From the NCBI RefSeq assembly GCF_014841105.1, contig NZ_JACYWE010000006.1, positions 88,009 to 152,008 of the forward strand: a DNA stretch of 64,000 bases, in the 5' to 3' direction. Positions 53,717 through 61,410 of the stretch are shown here, in pieces. The notes beneath the pieces are model-generated. The model made no database searches. It saw only the letters and a program-made list of their open reading frames with translations, and was not told the DNA's origin. The position numbers and the translations under genes were made by a program. Position 1 is the stretch's first letter; each line of letters begins with the position of its first letter. The stretch comes from Lolliginicoccus lacisalsi (GTDB lineage: Bacteria > Actinomycetota > Actinomycetes > Mycobacteriales > Mycobacteriaceae).

Positions 53717-55789
53717 CTAGGCCTTCCAGGCCACCACGACTGCCGAGCGAGGCTGCGCGTCGCCGCCCTCGGGCCAGTGCGAGGCGGGATTCTCGATCGT
53801 CGCGTCATCGAGCTCGCCGGGATGCTGCACGCACACGATGTAGCGGTTCTCGGTGATAATGGGTCCGCAGGTCTCCGCGCCGACCGGCACCGACAGGAAC
53901 TGGCGCGTCTCACCGCGGCGCGGGCCATCGAGCACCACGGAGAACAGTCCGTCGTTGGCGCCGAGCGCGTTGCCGTCGGTGGAGATCCACAGGTTGCCGT
54001 CCGGATCGAACGCGACGTTGTCGGGGCAGGAGATGGGGGAGACCTGCTCCTTGTCGAACCCACCGTAGTAGGTATCGGCGGTCGCGGGATCGCCGCACAC
54101 CAGCAGCAGGTTCCACGTGAGGCTGGTGCCGGTGTGGTCGTCGGTGATCTCGATGATCTGGCCGTTCTTGTTCTCGTTGCGCGGATTGGCCTCATCCACA
54201 CGGGGATTGTCATCGACGCCGCGCCGTGAGTTGTTCGTCAGGGCGCAGTACACCTTGCCAGTGCGGGGGCTTGCCTCGATGTCCTCGGGACGGTCCATCT
54301 TGGTCGCGCCGGCCTCGTCCGCGGCGAGGCGGGTGAACACCGCGACCTCGTCGGCAGTGAAGCCATCGATGAGCGATTCGGCACCGTCAGCAGTGGCGCG
54401 GAGCAGCGGGATCCAGGTGCCGGTTCCGTCGAAGGCGCCGTCGCCGGGCAGCGAGCCGGACCCGTCGATCTCGCTGGCTGGGGAGTTGCCGTCGAAGCGA
54501 GCGACGTAGAGGGTGCCCTCGTCGAGGATGGTCATGTTGTGGCGCATCGCTGCGGCGCCGTTGCCCTGCTGGATCTTCTTCGCCGAGACGAACTTGTAGA
54601 TGTAGTCGAAGCGCTCGTCATCGCCCATGTAGGCGATCACCGAGCCGTCGTCGGTGACATGGATGGTGGCGCCCTCATGCTTGAACCGGCCCATCGCGGT
54701 GTGCTTGACCGGGGTGGACGCGGGATCCCACGGGTTGATCTCGACGATGTAGCCGAAGCGGTTGGGCTCGTTCGGCTCGCTGGGGACATCGAAGCGCGAG
54801 TCGAATCGCTCCCAGGCGCGGCGCGATGCGCCCTCGGGCATGCCGTAGCGCGCGAGGCGAGTTGCCGCGGGCTCCTCGGCTACCTGGTCGGAGTTGCCAA
54901 AATACTGGTTGAAGTTCTCCTCGCCGGACAGGATGGTGCCCCATGGGGTGACGCCGCCCGCGCAGTTGTTCAGCGTGCCGCGCACGATCGTTCCGGAGGG
55001 GTCGGCACTGGTGCGCACGAGGTCGCTGCCCGCTGCGGGACCCACGAGCCGGAACTCGGAGGTGACGGTCAGGCGCCGGTTGTACTCCGAGCCAGCTGGG
55101 ACGAGGCGGCCGTCGCCGGCGTTGCCCCGGACCTTGACCACAGAGATGCCGTGCGCGGCCCAAGCGGTGCGGACCTGCTCCTCGGTGGGGTTCTCCTCGT
55201 CGTAGCCGGGGAACATGGCCGGCTCGTTGGTGTACTCGTGGCTGACGACGAGCAGATGGTCGTTGGGGGAGCCCTCGATGGGCAGCAGGCCAGCGAAATC
55301 GTTGTTGTAGCCGAACTGCTGCTCCTGCGCCTCGGCGTTCTGGTTGGAGAAGTCCCACGCGGGCGCGCCGTCGAGCACGGGATCGCCCCAGCGGATCACC
55401 ACATCGCTGGAGTATCCGCTGGGCACGCGCACCGCATCCTCGGTGTTCGGGGGCACGGGCTCGAAGTCGAGGCCGCGGGGCGGAGGCGGCAGCTCGGAGC
55501 CACCGCTACTGGTGGGGGAGGCGCTGGCCTGCGCGCCCGTCGCGGAATCACTGGTGCCGCAGGCGGCGAGGACGGTGCTGGCGCCGATGCCGAGGGCGGC
55601 GACCGCGCCACCGTGCAGCACCCGGCGGCGGGTCACCGCCGCGCGCACCACGTCGCCGAAGTACTCGTTGCCGGAGGTGTTGGGGACCTCTTGGGAACAT
55701 GCGTCACCGCACCGGTAGACGCAGGTCGCGTGGGAGCGGGCGGACTGCCCATCATGCTTGACGAAGAGGGACAAGGGCTGGAGCTTCAC
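53717..55789 (-). CDS. phoX: PhoX-family alkaline phosphatase (Tat-exported)
   Basis: 690 residues, DUF839/PhoX family. A 50-residue N-terminal extension with three Cys precedes a Tat motif TRRRVLHGGAVAALG (RRR at 54-56) and a lipobox-like LAAC (Cys77). The catalytic domain contains GVTPWGTILSGEENFNQYFG, HEYTNEP, RFGYIVEINPWDP, KMDRPEDIEASPRTGKVYCALTNN and CPDNVAFDPDGNLWISTDG, all typical of PhoX, a Ca/Fe-dependent monoesterase that frees phosphate. GTG start at 55789 with GGAGA six bases ahead. A PHO-box-like repeat upstream suggests control by phosphate starvation. Confidence 0.92.
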   Translation of the reverse strand: MKLQPLSLFVKHDGQSARSHATCVYRCGDACSQEVPNTSGNEYFGDVVRAAVTRRRVLHGGAVAALGIGASTVLAACGTSDSATGAQASASPTSSGGSELPPPPRGLDFEPVPPNTEDAVRVPSGYSSDVVIRWGDPVLDGAPAWDFSNQNAEAQEQQFGYNNDFAGLLPIEGSPNDHLLVVSHEYTNEPAMFPGYDEENPTEEQVRTAWAAHGISVVKVRGNAGDGRLVPAGSEYNRRLTVTSEFRLVGPAAGSDLVRTSADPSGTIVRGTLNNCAGGVTPWGTILSGEENFNQYFGNSDQVAEEPAATRLARYGMPEGASRRAWERFDSRFDVPSEPNEPNRFGYIVEINPWDPASTPVKHTAMGRFKHEGATIHVTDDGSVIAYMGDDERFDYIYKFVSAKKIQQGNGAAAMRHNMTILDEGTLYVARFDGNSPASEIDGSGSLPGDGAFDGTGTWIPLLRATADGAESLIDGFTADEVAVFTRLAADEAGATKMDRPEDIEASPRTGKVYCALTNNSRRGVDDNPRVDEANPRNENKNGQIIEITDDHTGTSLTWNLLLVCGDPATADTYYGGFDKEQVSPISCPDNVAFDPDGNLWISTDGNALGANDGLFSVVLDGPRRGETRQFLSVPVGAETCGPIITENRYIVCVQHPGELDDATIENPASHWPEGGDAQPRSAVVVAWKA

Positions 55790-56170
55790 TACGGGTCTCC
55801 TTGAGGCAGGGCTGGCGTGACGTTCCTGAGGGCTACTCCACTGGGACGCTAGGGACACGAGGTGAGCGGCAGGCAGGGTGGCGATGAACGTCCGGCGAAC
55901 GCTGGCCAAGCATCGCTGCATGGCGGCCGAAGCCCCCGGAACAGCAGGTAAACGGCTCGCAAGGGCTATTCGGGCAAGTCGAGCGAAAGGGGCGCGTGTT
56001 GCAATCGCAACCCGCATCGACGCCGATTCGAGATCGAAATGCCAGGTTTGCGCGCGAGGAGCAGGCACACTGTTCCCGACGGTGCTGGTCCCCTTCGACG
56101 TGGGGCGCCAGCAACACGAACGTGACGGAACACGCCCCGCTGATCGGGCGTCGCAGAACTGGAGTAGTAG
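55790..56170. other. Divergent phoX / sugar-importer promoter region
   Basis: A 381-bp region without a credible gene. Besides the PHO-box repeats it holds an interrupted inverted repeat GTTGC-aatc-GCAAC at 55998-56011, 160 bases before the importer gene. That symmetry would suit a LacI- or similar sugar-responsive repressor. The importer side also has short pyrimidine-rich and GGAG motifs, but its promoter is not evident. Confidence 0.5.
55857..55900 (-). promoter_or_regulatory. PHO-box-like direct repeats upstream of phoX
   Basis: On the minus strand, GTTCGCCGGAC and GTTCATCGCCA abut (55900-55879), matching the 11-base direct-repeat units GTTCACC-N4 bound by PhoP in Streptomyces. A third in-phase unit, GCTCACCTCGT (55867-55857), follows one 11-base period later. 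The core is about 90-110 bases before the phoX start. Confidence 0.6.
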
Positions 56171-57430
56171 ATGTCCTACATCCCGCGCGCGCTACTTGCC
56201 GCCGCAGCGGCCGGAGCCTTGGTGCTGACCGGTTGCTCCAACCCATTGAGCGCGGACCAGGCCGCGGAGCAGAACCTCGACGGGCGTGGCCCGATCACCT
56301 TCGCGATGGGCAAGCACGACGCCGCCGTCGTCCTCGAGGTGATCGAGCGCTGGAACGCCGAGAACCCCGAGGAGGAAGTGACCTTCGCGGAACTGCCCGG
56401 CTCCGCGGACGATCAGCGCAACGCCCTGGTCCAGAGCCTCCAGGCGCAGGACGGCCAGTATGACGTGATGGCCCTCGATGTGGTGTGGACCGCCGAGTTC
56501 GCTGCCAACGGCTGGGCGCAGCCGCTCGTGGACGAGCTCGAGCTCGACACCTCCGGGCTGCTGCCCGCGACGGTGGAGAGCGCCACCTACCGCGATACCC
56601 TCTACGCTGGCCCGCAGAACACCAACGGCGCGCTGCTGTACTACCGCACCGACCTCGTCGATCAGGCCCCCACCACCTGGGCCGAGATGTCCGATTCCTG
56701 CGGTGCCGCGTTCGACGCCGGCATCGACTGCTACATCGGCCAGTTCAGCAACTACGAGGGGCTCACGGTCAACGCTTCCGAGGCGATCAACGCCTTCGGT
56801 GGCGACATCGTTGGCGACGACGGCCAGACCCCGGCAGTGGACACTCCCGAGGTGCGCGCCGCCCTCCAGACCCTCGTCGACGCGTTCAACAACGGCGTGA
56901 TCCCCAAGCGCGCCACCGGCTTCACCGAGGAAGAGACCAACCTCAACTTCGTCGAGGGCGACGCCCTGTACGCCCGCAACTGGCCCTACATGTATGCCAA
57001 CGCGGCCGCGGAAGAATCCAACGTCGCCGATAGCTTCGGCATCGCGCCGCTGCCCGGCGAGGATGGCATCGGCACCTCGACGCTCGGTGGCTACAACAAC
57101 GCCATCAACGTGTTCTCCGAGAACAAGGCCACCGCGCGGGACTTCATCGCGTACATCCAGAACGAGGAGAGCCAGCGGCAGTTCATGGAGGCGGCGTTCC
57201 CTCCAGTGCTCGCTTCCATCTACGATGATTCCGCGCTCGCCGAGGAGTACCCCTACCTCCCGGTGCTCAAGGAATCCCTCGAGAACGCCAAGCCGCGTCC
57301 GGTGACCCCGTTCTACGAGGCGATCTCGAAGGCAGTGCGCGACAACGCCTATGCAGCGATCAACGGTGACGCCACCGTCGACGAGGCCATCGCCAACATG
57401 CAGGCCGCGATCGACGCCGCGGGCCGCTGA
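56171..57430 (+). CDS. Sugar ABC importer substrate-binding lipoprotein (LpqY/MusE-like)
   Basis: 419 residues. Lipoprotein signal AALLAAAAAGALVLTGC-SN with the lipobox LTGC near residue 22. A cluster B/solute-binding fold follows (ITFAMGKHDAAVVLEVIERWNAENP, QYDVMALDVVWTAEFAANGWAQPL, AGPQNTNGALLYYRTDLV, EGDALYARNWPYMYA). It resembles the trehalose binder LpqY of mycobacteria and maltose/trehalose binders of corynebacteria; which disaccharide is bound cannot be decided here. It begins the permease operon. Confidence 0.88.
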   Translation: MSYIPRALLAAAAAGALVLTGCSNPLSADQAAEQNLDGRGPITFAMGKHDAAVVLEVIERWNAENPEEEVTFAELPGSADDQRNALVQSLQAQDGQYDVMALDVVWTAEFAANGWAQPLVDELELDTSGLLPATVESATYRDTLYAGPQNTNGALLYYRTDLVDQAPTTWAEMSDSCGAAFDAGIDCYIGQFSNYEGLTVNASEAINAFGGDIVGDDGQTPAVDTPEVRAALQTLVDAFNNGVIPKRATGFTEEETNLNFVEGDALYARNWPYMYANAAAEESNVADSFGIAPLPGEDGIGTSTLGGYNNAINVFSENKATARDFIAYIQNEESQRQFMEAAFPPVLASIYDDSALAEEYPYLPVLKESLENAKPRPVTPFYEAISKAVRDNAYAAINGDATVDEAIANMQAAIDAAGR

Positions 57431-57456
57431 CCCCCGACGCCCAAGGAGACAAGGGA

Positions 57457-58494
57457 TTGGCTCGATCAGCAGGGGCCGGGGACGATGTTCCCGGCCCCGT
57501 GCTGGCTGGTTCGCGGCGCAGCAAGCCTGCTCCGGGGGCGCCGGCACGGAGGAAGCGGGACTGGCGACCGGTCTACCTGATCGCCCCCACCATGGCGATC
57601 CTTGCCATCGTCATCGCCTACCCTGTGATCCGGGCCATCTACCTGTCATTCCAGGCGGACCAGGGATTCGATCAGGCGACCGGCCGCTTCGTCGATGGGG
57701 GCTTCGCGGGATTCGCGCACTATACGAAGTGGATCCTGCAGCAGACCACCAACTCCCTCGGCGAGACGATCGCGTGCCCGCCCGGCACCCTGTGCTCCAA
57801 CTTCTGGGAATCGGTCGGCATCACCTTCTTCTTCGCCATTGTCACAGTGACGATCGAGGTGGTGCTGGGCTTCTGGATGGCCATCATCATGGCGCGGACC
57901 TTCGCGGGCCGCTCGCTCCTGCGTGCCAGCGTGCTCATCCCGTGGGCCATCCCCACCGCCGTCACCGCCAAGCTCTGGTTCTTCATCTTCGCCGACCAGG
58001 GCATCGCCAACCAGATCCTGGGCCGCCGCATCGGTTGGCTCACCGAGGACTGGCCCGCCCGTTTCGCCGTCATCATCTCCGACGTGTGGAAGACCACCCC
58101 ATTCGTGGCGTTGCTCATCCTCGCCGGCCTGCAGATGATCCCCAAGGACGTCTACGAGGCAGCCAAGGTCGACGGCGCCAACACCTGGCAACGCTTCACC
58201 CAGATCACGCTGCCCCTGGTCAGGCCCGCGCTGATGGTCGCGGTCCTCTTCCGCACGCTCGACGTCCTGCGCATGTATGACCTGCCTGCCATCCTCCACG
58301 GCGCGGGCGGCGCCTCGCCGACGACCACCGTATCCATCCTGGTGGTGGCCGACATCCGGCAAGGCAGCTTCAACAGTGCCTCCGCGCTATCCACGCTCGT
58401 GTTCCTCATGATCTTCGCCGTCGCGTTCATCATGGTGAAATGGCTGGGCGCCAATGCCATCCGCACTCAGGAAACCCAGCGGAAGGGGACATGA
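57457..58494 (+). CDS. Sugar ABC importer permease (SugA/MalF-like)
   Basis: 345 residues from a TTG at 57457, about ten bases after AAGGAG. A disordered basic N-terminus (about 1-38) precedes helix 1 (PVYLIAPTMAILAIVIAYPVIRAIYLSF). A periplasmic loop contains two Cys (IACPPGTLCSN). A typical EAA loop follows (YEAAKVDGANTWQRFTQITLPLVRPALMVAVLFR). It pairs with the next permease, which starts within its stop codon. Confidence 0.92.
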   Translation: MARSAGAGDDVPGPVLAGSRRSKPAPGAPARRKRDWRPVYLIAPTMAILAIVIAYPVIRAIYLSFQADQGFDQATGRFVDGGFAGFAHYTKWILQQTTNSLGETIACPPGTLCSNFWESVGITFFFAIVTVTIEVVLGFWMAIIMARTFAGRSLLRASVLIPWAIPTAVTAKLWFFIFADQGIANQILGRRIGWLTEDWPARFAVIISDVWKTTPFVALLILAGLQMIPKDVYEAAKVDGANTWQRFTQITLPLVRPALMVAVLFRTLDVLRMYDLPAILHGAGGASPTTTVSILVVADIRQGSFNSASALSTLVFLMIFAVAFIMVKWLGANAIRTQETQRKGT

Positions 58495-59375
58495 TGCCAC
58501 GCTCCAGCGAGGCCGTCGTGTCCTCCCGGGCAACAGCCGCGCGCCGGCGCCGCTCGCAGTCCCTGCGCACCTATGCCGGAGTCGCTGTCATCCTCGTGTG
58601 GGGGCTCGCGCCGTTCTACTGGATGATGGTCACCGCCTTCCGCGACCTCCGGTTCACCTTCAGCACCACCCCGTGGCCCACGAACCTGACCCTCGAGAAC
58701 TTCCGCAACGCGCTCTCCACCCGGGCCGGCAACGACTTCCTTGGCGCGATCATCAACAGCCTCATCATCGGCACCGCCACCACGCTGATCGCCCTCGGGC
58801 TCGGCATCTTCACCGCCTATGCGCTCGCCCGCCTCGAGTTCCGCGGCAAGTACATCGTCACCGGGGTCATCCTCGGCGCCTCCATGTTTCCCGTCGTCGC
58901 GCTGGTGACACCACTGTTCCAGCTCTTCACGGACCTCCGTTGGATCGGCACCTACCAGGCGCTCGTGATCCCCAACATCTCCTTCGTGCTGCCCCTCACC
59001 GTCTACACCCTCACCTCGTTCTTCGGGGACCTGCCCTGGGAGCTCGAGGAAGCAGCGCGCGTCGACGGCGCCACCCGCGCGCAAGCGTTCCGCATCGTCA
59101 TCCTGCCGCTCGCCGCGCCAGCACTATTCACCTCGGCGATCCTCGCGTTCATCATCACCTGGAACGAGTTCCTCCTCGCCAGCCTGCTCTCCAACCGCGC
59201 CACCGAGCCTGTCACCGTGGCGATCGCGCGCTTCGGCGGCGACGATCCCTTCGTGCAGCCCTACGCCGCGATCATGGCCGCCGGAACGCTCGTGACCATT
59301 CCGCTCGTCATCATGGTCCTGATCTTCCAGCGGCGCATCGTCTCTGGCCTCACCGCCGGCGGGGTCAAGAACTGA
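58491..59375 (+). CDS. Sugar ABC importer permease (SugB/MalG-like)
   Basis: 294 residues. Helix 1 is TYAGVAVILVWGLAPFYWMMVTAF. The EAA loop is LEEAARVDGATRAQAFRIVILPLAAPALF, and the end ITWNEFLLASLLSNRATEPVTVAIARFGGDD is typical of MalG-type permeases. The ATG at 58491 overlaps the previous stop. The expected ATPase gene (sugC/msiK/malK) does not follow. Confidence 0.92.
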   Translation: MMPRSSEAVVSSRATAARRRRSQSLRTYAGVAVILVWGLAPFYWMMVTAFRDLRFTFSTTPWPTNLTLENFRNALSTRAGNDFLGAIINSLIIGTATTLIALGLGIFTAYALARLEFRGKYIVTGVILGASMFPVVALVTPLFQLFTDLRWIGTYQALVIPNISFVLPLTVYTLTSFFGDLPWELEEAARVDGATRAQAFRIVILPLAAPALFTSAILAFIITWNEFLLASLLSNRATEPVTVAIARFGGDDPFVQPYAAIMAAGTLVTIPLVIMVLIFQRRIVSGLTAGGVKN

Positions 59376-59599
59376 TGCACCCGATCGCCCTCCGCCAGCG
59401 CCTCGAGATCATGCTGGGCTTCACCGGATTCTTCACCGCCATCACCCTGATCAGCACTATCGTCGGGATTGTCCAGGGCGAGACCGGGCTCGGTCCGTCC
59501 TTGCTCCTGCTCGTCTGCGCCACTCTTTTCCTCACCGCCTACCGGAAATGGCGCCGCCTCGCGGACCCAGCGCCCGCTGCCTTCACGTCACAGGGATAA
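59375..59599 (+). CDS. Small two-helix membrane protein of the sugar importer operon
   Basis: 74 residues from an ATG at 59375 that shares a base with the permease stop. Two helices: LEIMLGFTGFFTAITLISTIVGIV and LGPSLLLLVCATLFLTAY, then a basic KWRR segment. In Corynebacterium glutamicum the maltose importer needs a small membrane protein (MusI) and the trehalose importer operon also holds one; this protein sits in the equivalent place. An accessory role is inferred from operon position and topology only. Confidence 0.72.
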   Translation: MHPIALRQRLEIMLGFTGFFTAITLISTIVGIVQGETGLGPSLLLLVCATLFLTAYRKWRRLADPAPAAFTSQG

Positions 59600-59606
59600 T
59601 CGAGAA

Positions 59607-60392
59607 ATGGATCTCGCATATCGCGTCACAGGTTCCGGCCCCACCCTGGTGCTCCTGCACGGAATCGTCCACAACCGGCGCGCCTGGAATCCCTTGGTGG
59701 ACCGGCTCGCCCGCGAGCGCCGCGTGGTCACCGTGGACCTGCCGAGCCACGGCGATTCGCCGCAGCTCCCTGCCTCGGATCGCATTCTGCAGACCCTCGC
59801 GGATGTGGTGGAGGACTTCCTGCCCTCCATTGCCCCGGCGGGGGAGAAGGTCCACGTGGCCGGCAACTCCCTCGGTGGATGGCTCTCGCTGGAGCTGGCC
59901 GCGCGGGGTGTCGTGGCCTCCGCCACCGCGCTCTCGCCCGGCGGGTTCTTCGTCAACGACCTCGACCAGGAGCGCGCGACGCGGACTTTCCTCGGACTCC
60001 GCGCCGCCGCCCGCGTGATCGGCCCGGTCGGCGCCCCGGCGCTGCGCACCCCGCTTGTCCGCAGCGCCGCGCTCGGGGTCTTCTTCGGCAGGCCCTGGCG
60101 CATCAACCCGCTGGAAGCGGCGCGGGACCTGGAATCACTGAAGACCAACACCATGATCGATGCGATCCAGGGCGCGGACTGGAGCATCACCCCGCCGGTG
60201 GATCACGCCATCCCGATCACCGTGGAGTGGGGCGGGGGGGACCTCATGCTGCCGATCTACGAGATAGCTGGCGTGCGGAAGGTCTTCCCCGAGGCGCGGC
60301 TCATCGTGCTGCCCTGGGCGGGGCACGTTCCCATGATCGATGATCCCCGCGAGATCAGCAGGATCCTGCTCGAGGGCAGTTCGCGCGGGTAG
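59607..60392 (+). CDS. Alpha/beta hydrolase
   Basis: 261 residues. Oxyanion strand TLVLLHGIVHNRRAWNPLVDRL, DLPSHGDSPQ, nucleophile elbow VHVAGNSLGGWLSLELA (Ser near 92), cap helices, and the terminal GHVPMIDDP with the catalytic His. ATG at 59607, eight bases after the small membrane gene, so it is probably the last gene of the importer operon. It could be a lipase, epoxide hydrolase or ester-cleaving enzyme; its relation to sugar uptake is unclear. Confidence 0.86.
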   Translation: MDLAYRVTGSGPTLVLLHGIVHNRRAWNPLVDRLARERRVVTVDLPSHGDSPQLPASDRILQTLADVVEDFLPSIAPAGEKVHVAGNSLGGWLSLELAARGVVASATALSPGGFFVNDLDQERATRTFLGLRAAARVIGPVGAPALRTPLVRSAALGVFFGRPWRINPLEAARDLESLKTNTMIDAIQGADWSITPPVDHAIPITVEWGGGDLMLPIYEIAGVRKVFPEARLIVLPWAGHVPMIDDPREISRILLEGSSRG

Positions 60393-60393
60393 C

Positions 60394-60435
60394 GTGCCCC
60401 GGCCTCGGCCGCGCGTGTGCCCCGGCCTCGGCCGC
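60394..60435. repeat. 19-bp direct repeat with 23-bp period between converging genes
   Basis: GTGCCCCGGCCTCGGCCGC occurs at 60394-60412 and 60417-60435. The second copy reaches the stop codon of the LLM oxidoreductase gene. Each copy contains GGCC-tc-GGCC and could form a small stem; it may be a terminator remnant or a slippage duplication. Confidence 0.7.
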
Positions 60436-61211
60436 TAGCCGTTGATGCTGTCCCGCCAGGCGATCGCCTTGATCACGGGCGTGAGGTCATAGTCGGGGCC
60501 GTTGACCGGGATGGTGAACAGCGAGGCGCCAGCGTCGACGTACTCGCGGGCATCGTTGATGTCCTCGGGCAGCTGGATGGAGCGCTCGATCTCGGCGGGG
60601 TCGCGGCCGACGTCAGCGCAATGCTCGGCCAGCACCCCCGACTTGCGGGCGAAGGTCTCGGCGTCCCCGAACGAGTGCCAGATCCCCGCATGCTGGGCAA
60701 CGAGGCGAAGGGTCTTGCGCACTCCACCGCCGCCGATCAGCATAGGGATGTCGCGGGTCGGCGCAGGATTGAGCCGGGCGAGGCGCTTCTCGATGCGCGG
60801 GAGGCTTGCCGCGAGGTCCTTGAGGCGGGACCCCTTGGTGCCGAAGTCGTATCCGTACTCTGTGTAGTCGCGCTCGAACCAGCCGGAGCCGATGCCGAGG
60901 ATGAGGCGCCCGCCCGAGACGTGATCGACGGTGCGAGCCATGTCGGCGAGCAGCTCGGGGTTGCGGTAGCTGTTGCAGGTCACTAGCGCGCCGAACTCGA
61001 TGGCCTCGGTCTGCTCGGCCCAGGCGGCGAGCATGGTCCAGCATTCGAAGTGCGGTCCATCGCGGTCGCCGTAGAGCGGGAAGAAGTGGTCCCAGTTGAA
61101 CACGACGTCGGCACCGGCGTCCTCCACGCGCAGGACGGCATCGCGGATGAGCGCGTAATCGGGCGCGTGCTGGGGCTGGAGCTGCACGCCAATGCGTATC
61201 GGTCGCTGCAT
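60435..61211 (-). CDS. LLM-class (F420-dependent type) oxidoreductase
   Basis: 258 residues from the ATG at 61211 (MQRPIRIGVQLQPQHAPD). Landmarks are VVFNWDHFFPLYGDRDGPHFECWTMLAAWAEQT, FGALVTCNSYRNPELLADMARTVDHVSGGRLILGIGSGWFERDYTEYGYDFG and IPMLIGGGGVRKTLRLVAQHAGIWHSF, characteristic of a mycobacterial F420-dependent subfamily of the luciferase-like monooxygenases. An ATG at 61253 would add 14 residues. The substrate is unknown. Confidence 0.9.
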   Translation of the reverse strand: MQRPIRIGVQLQPQHAPDYALIRDAVLRVEDAGADVVFNWDHFFPLYGDRDGPHFECWTMLAAWAEQTEAIEFGALVTCNSYRNPELLADMARTVDHVSGGRLILGIGSGWFERDYTEYGYDFGTKGSRLKDLAASLPRIEKRLARLNPAPTRDIPMLIGGGGVRKTLRLVAQHAGIWHSFGDAETFARKSGVLAEHCADVGRDPAEIERSIQLPEDINDAREYVDAGASLFTIPVNGPDYDLTPVIKAIAWRDSING

Positions 61212-61410
61212 GGAATCTAGTGTGGCAGCGGTCACGCCGTAGCGCAGCCCCATGGTGGCATTCTCCTGGTTCGTGGTGCCCGCTGTGGGGTGTTCCTCGC
61301 CGTGGTGGCGTGGCGGCGCCCATGGCACCTCGTCCAGAGCTTCCGGTATTGACACCGGATGATCTTGAGGAGCACCGTTAGATCAACAACGGCGTAACCC
61401 GAGGTGAACC

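Noticed and set aside
54113..54130. CCACGTG-containing sequence inside phoX as a fourth parS
   Set aside because: The right half (GAGGCT) does not match parS; it is coding sequence with a chance CACGTG.
54539..57547. Long antisense frames opposite phoX and the sugar-binding protein
   Set aside because: Composition is typical of shadow frames, and no start signals were seen.
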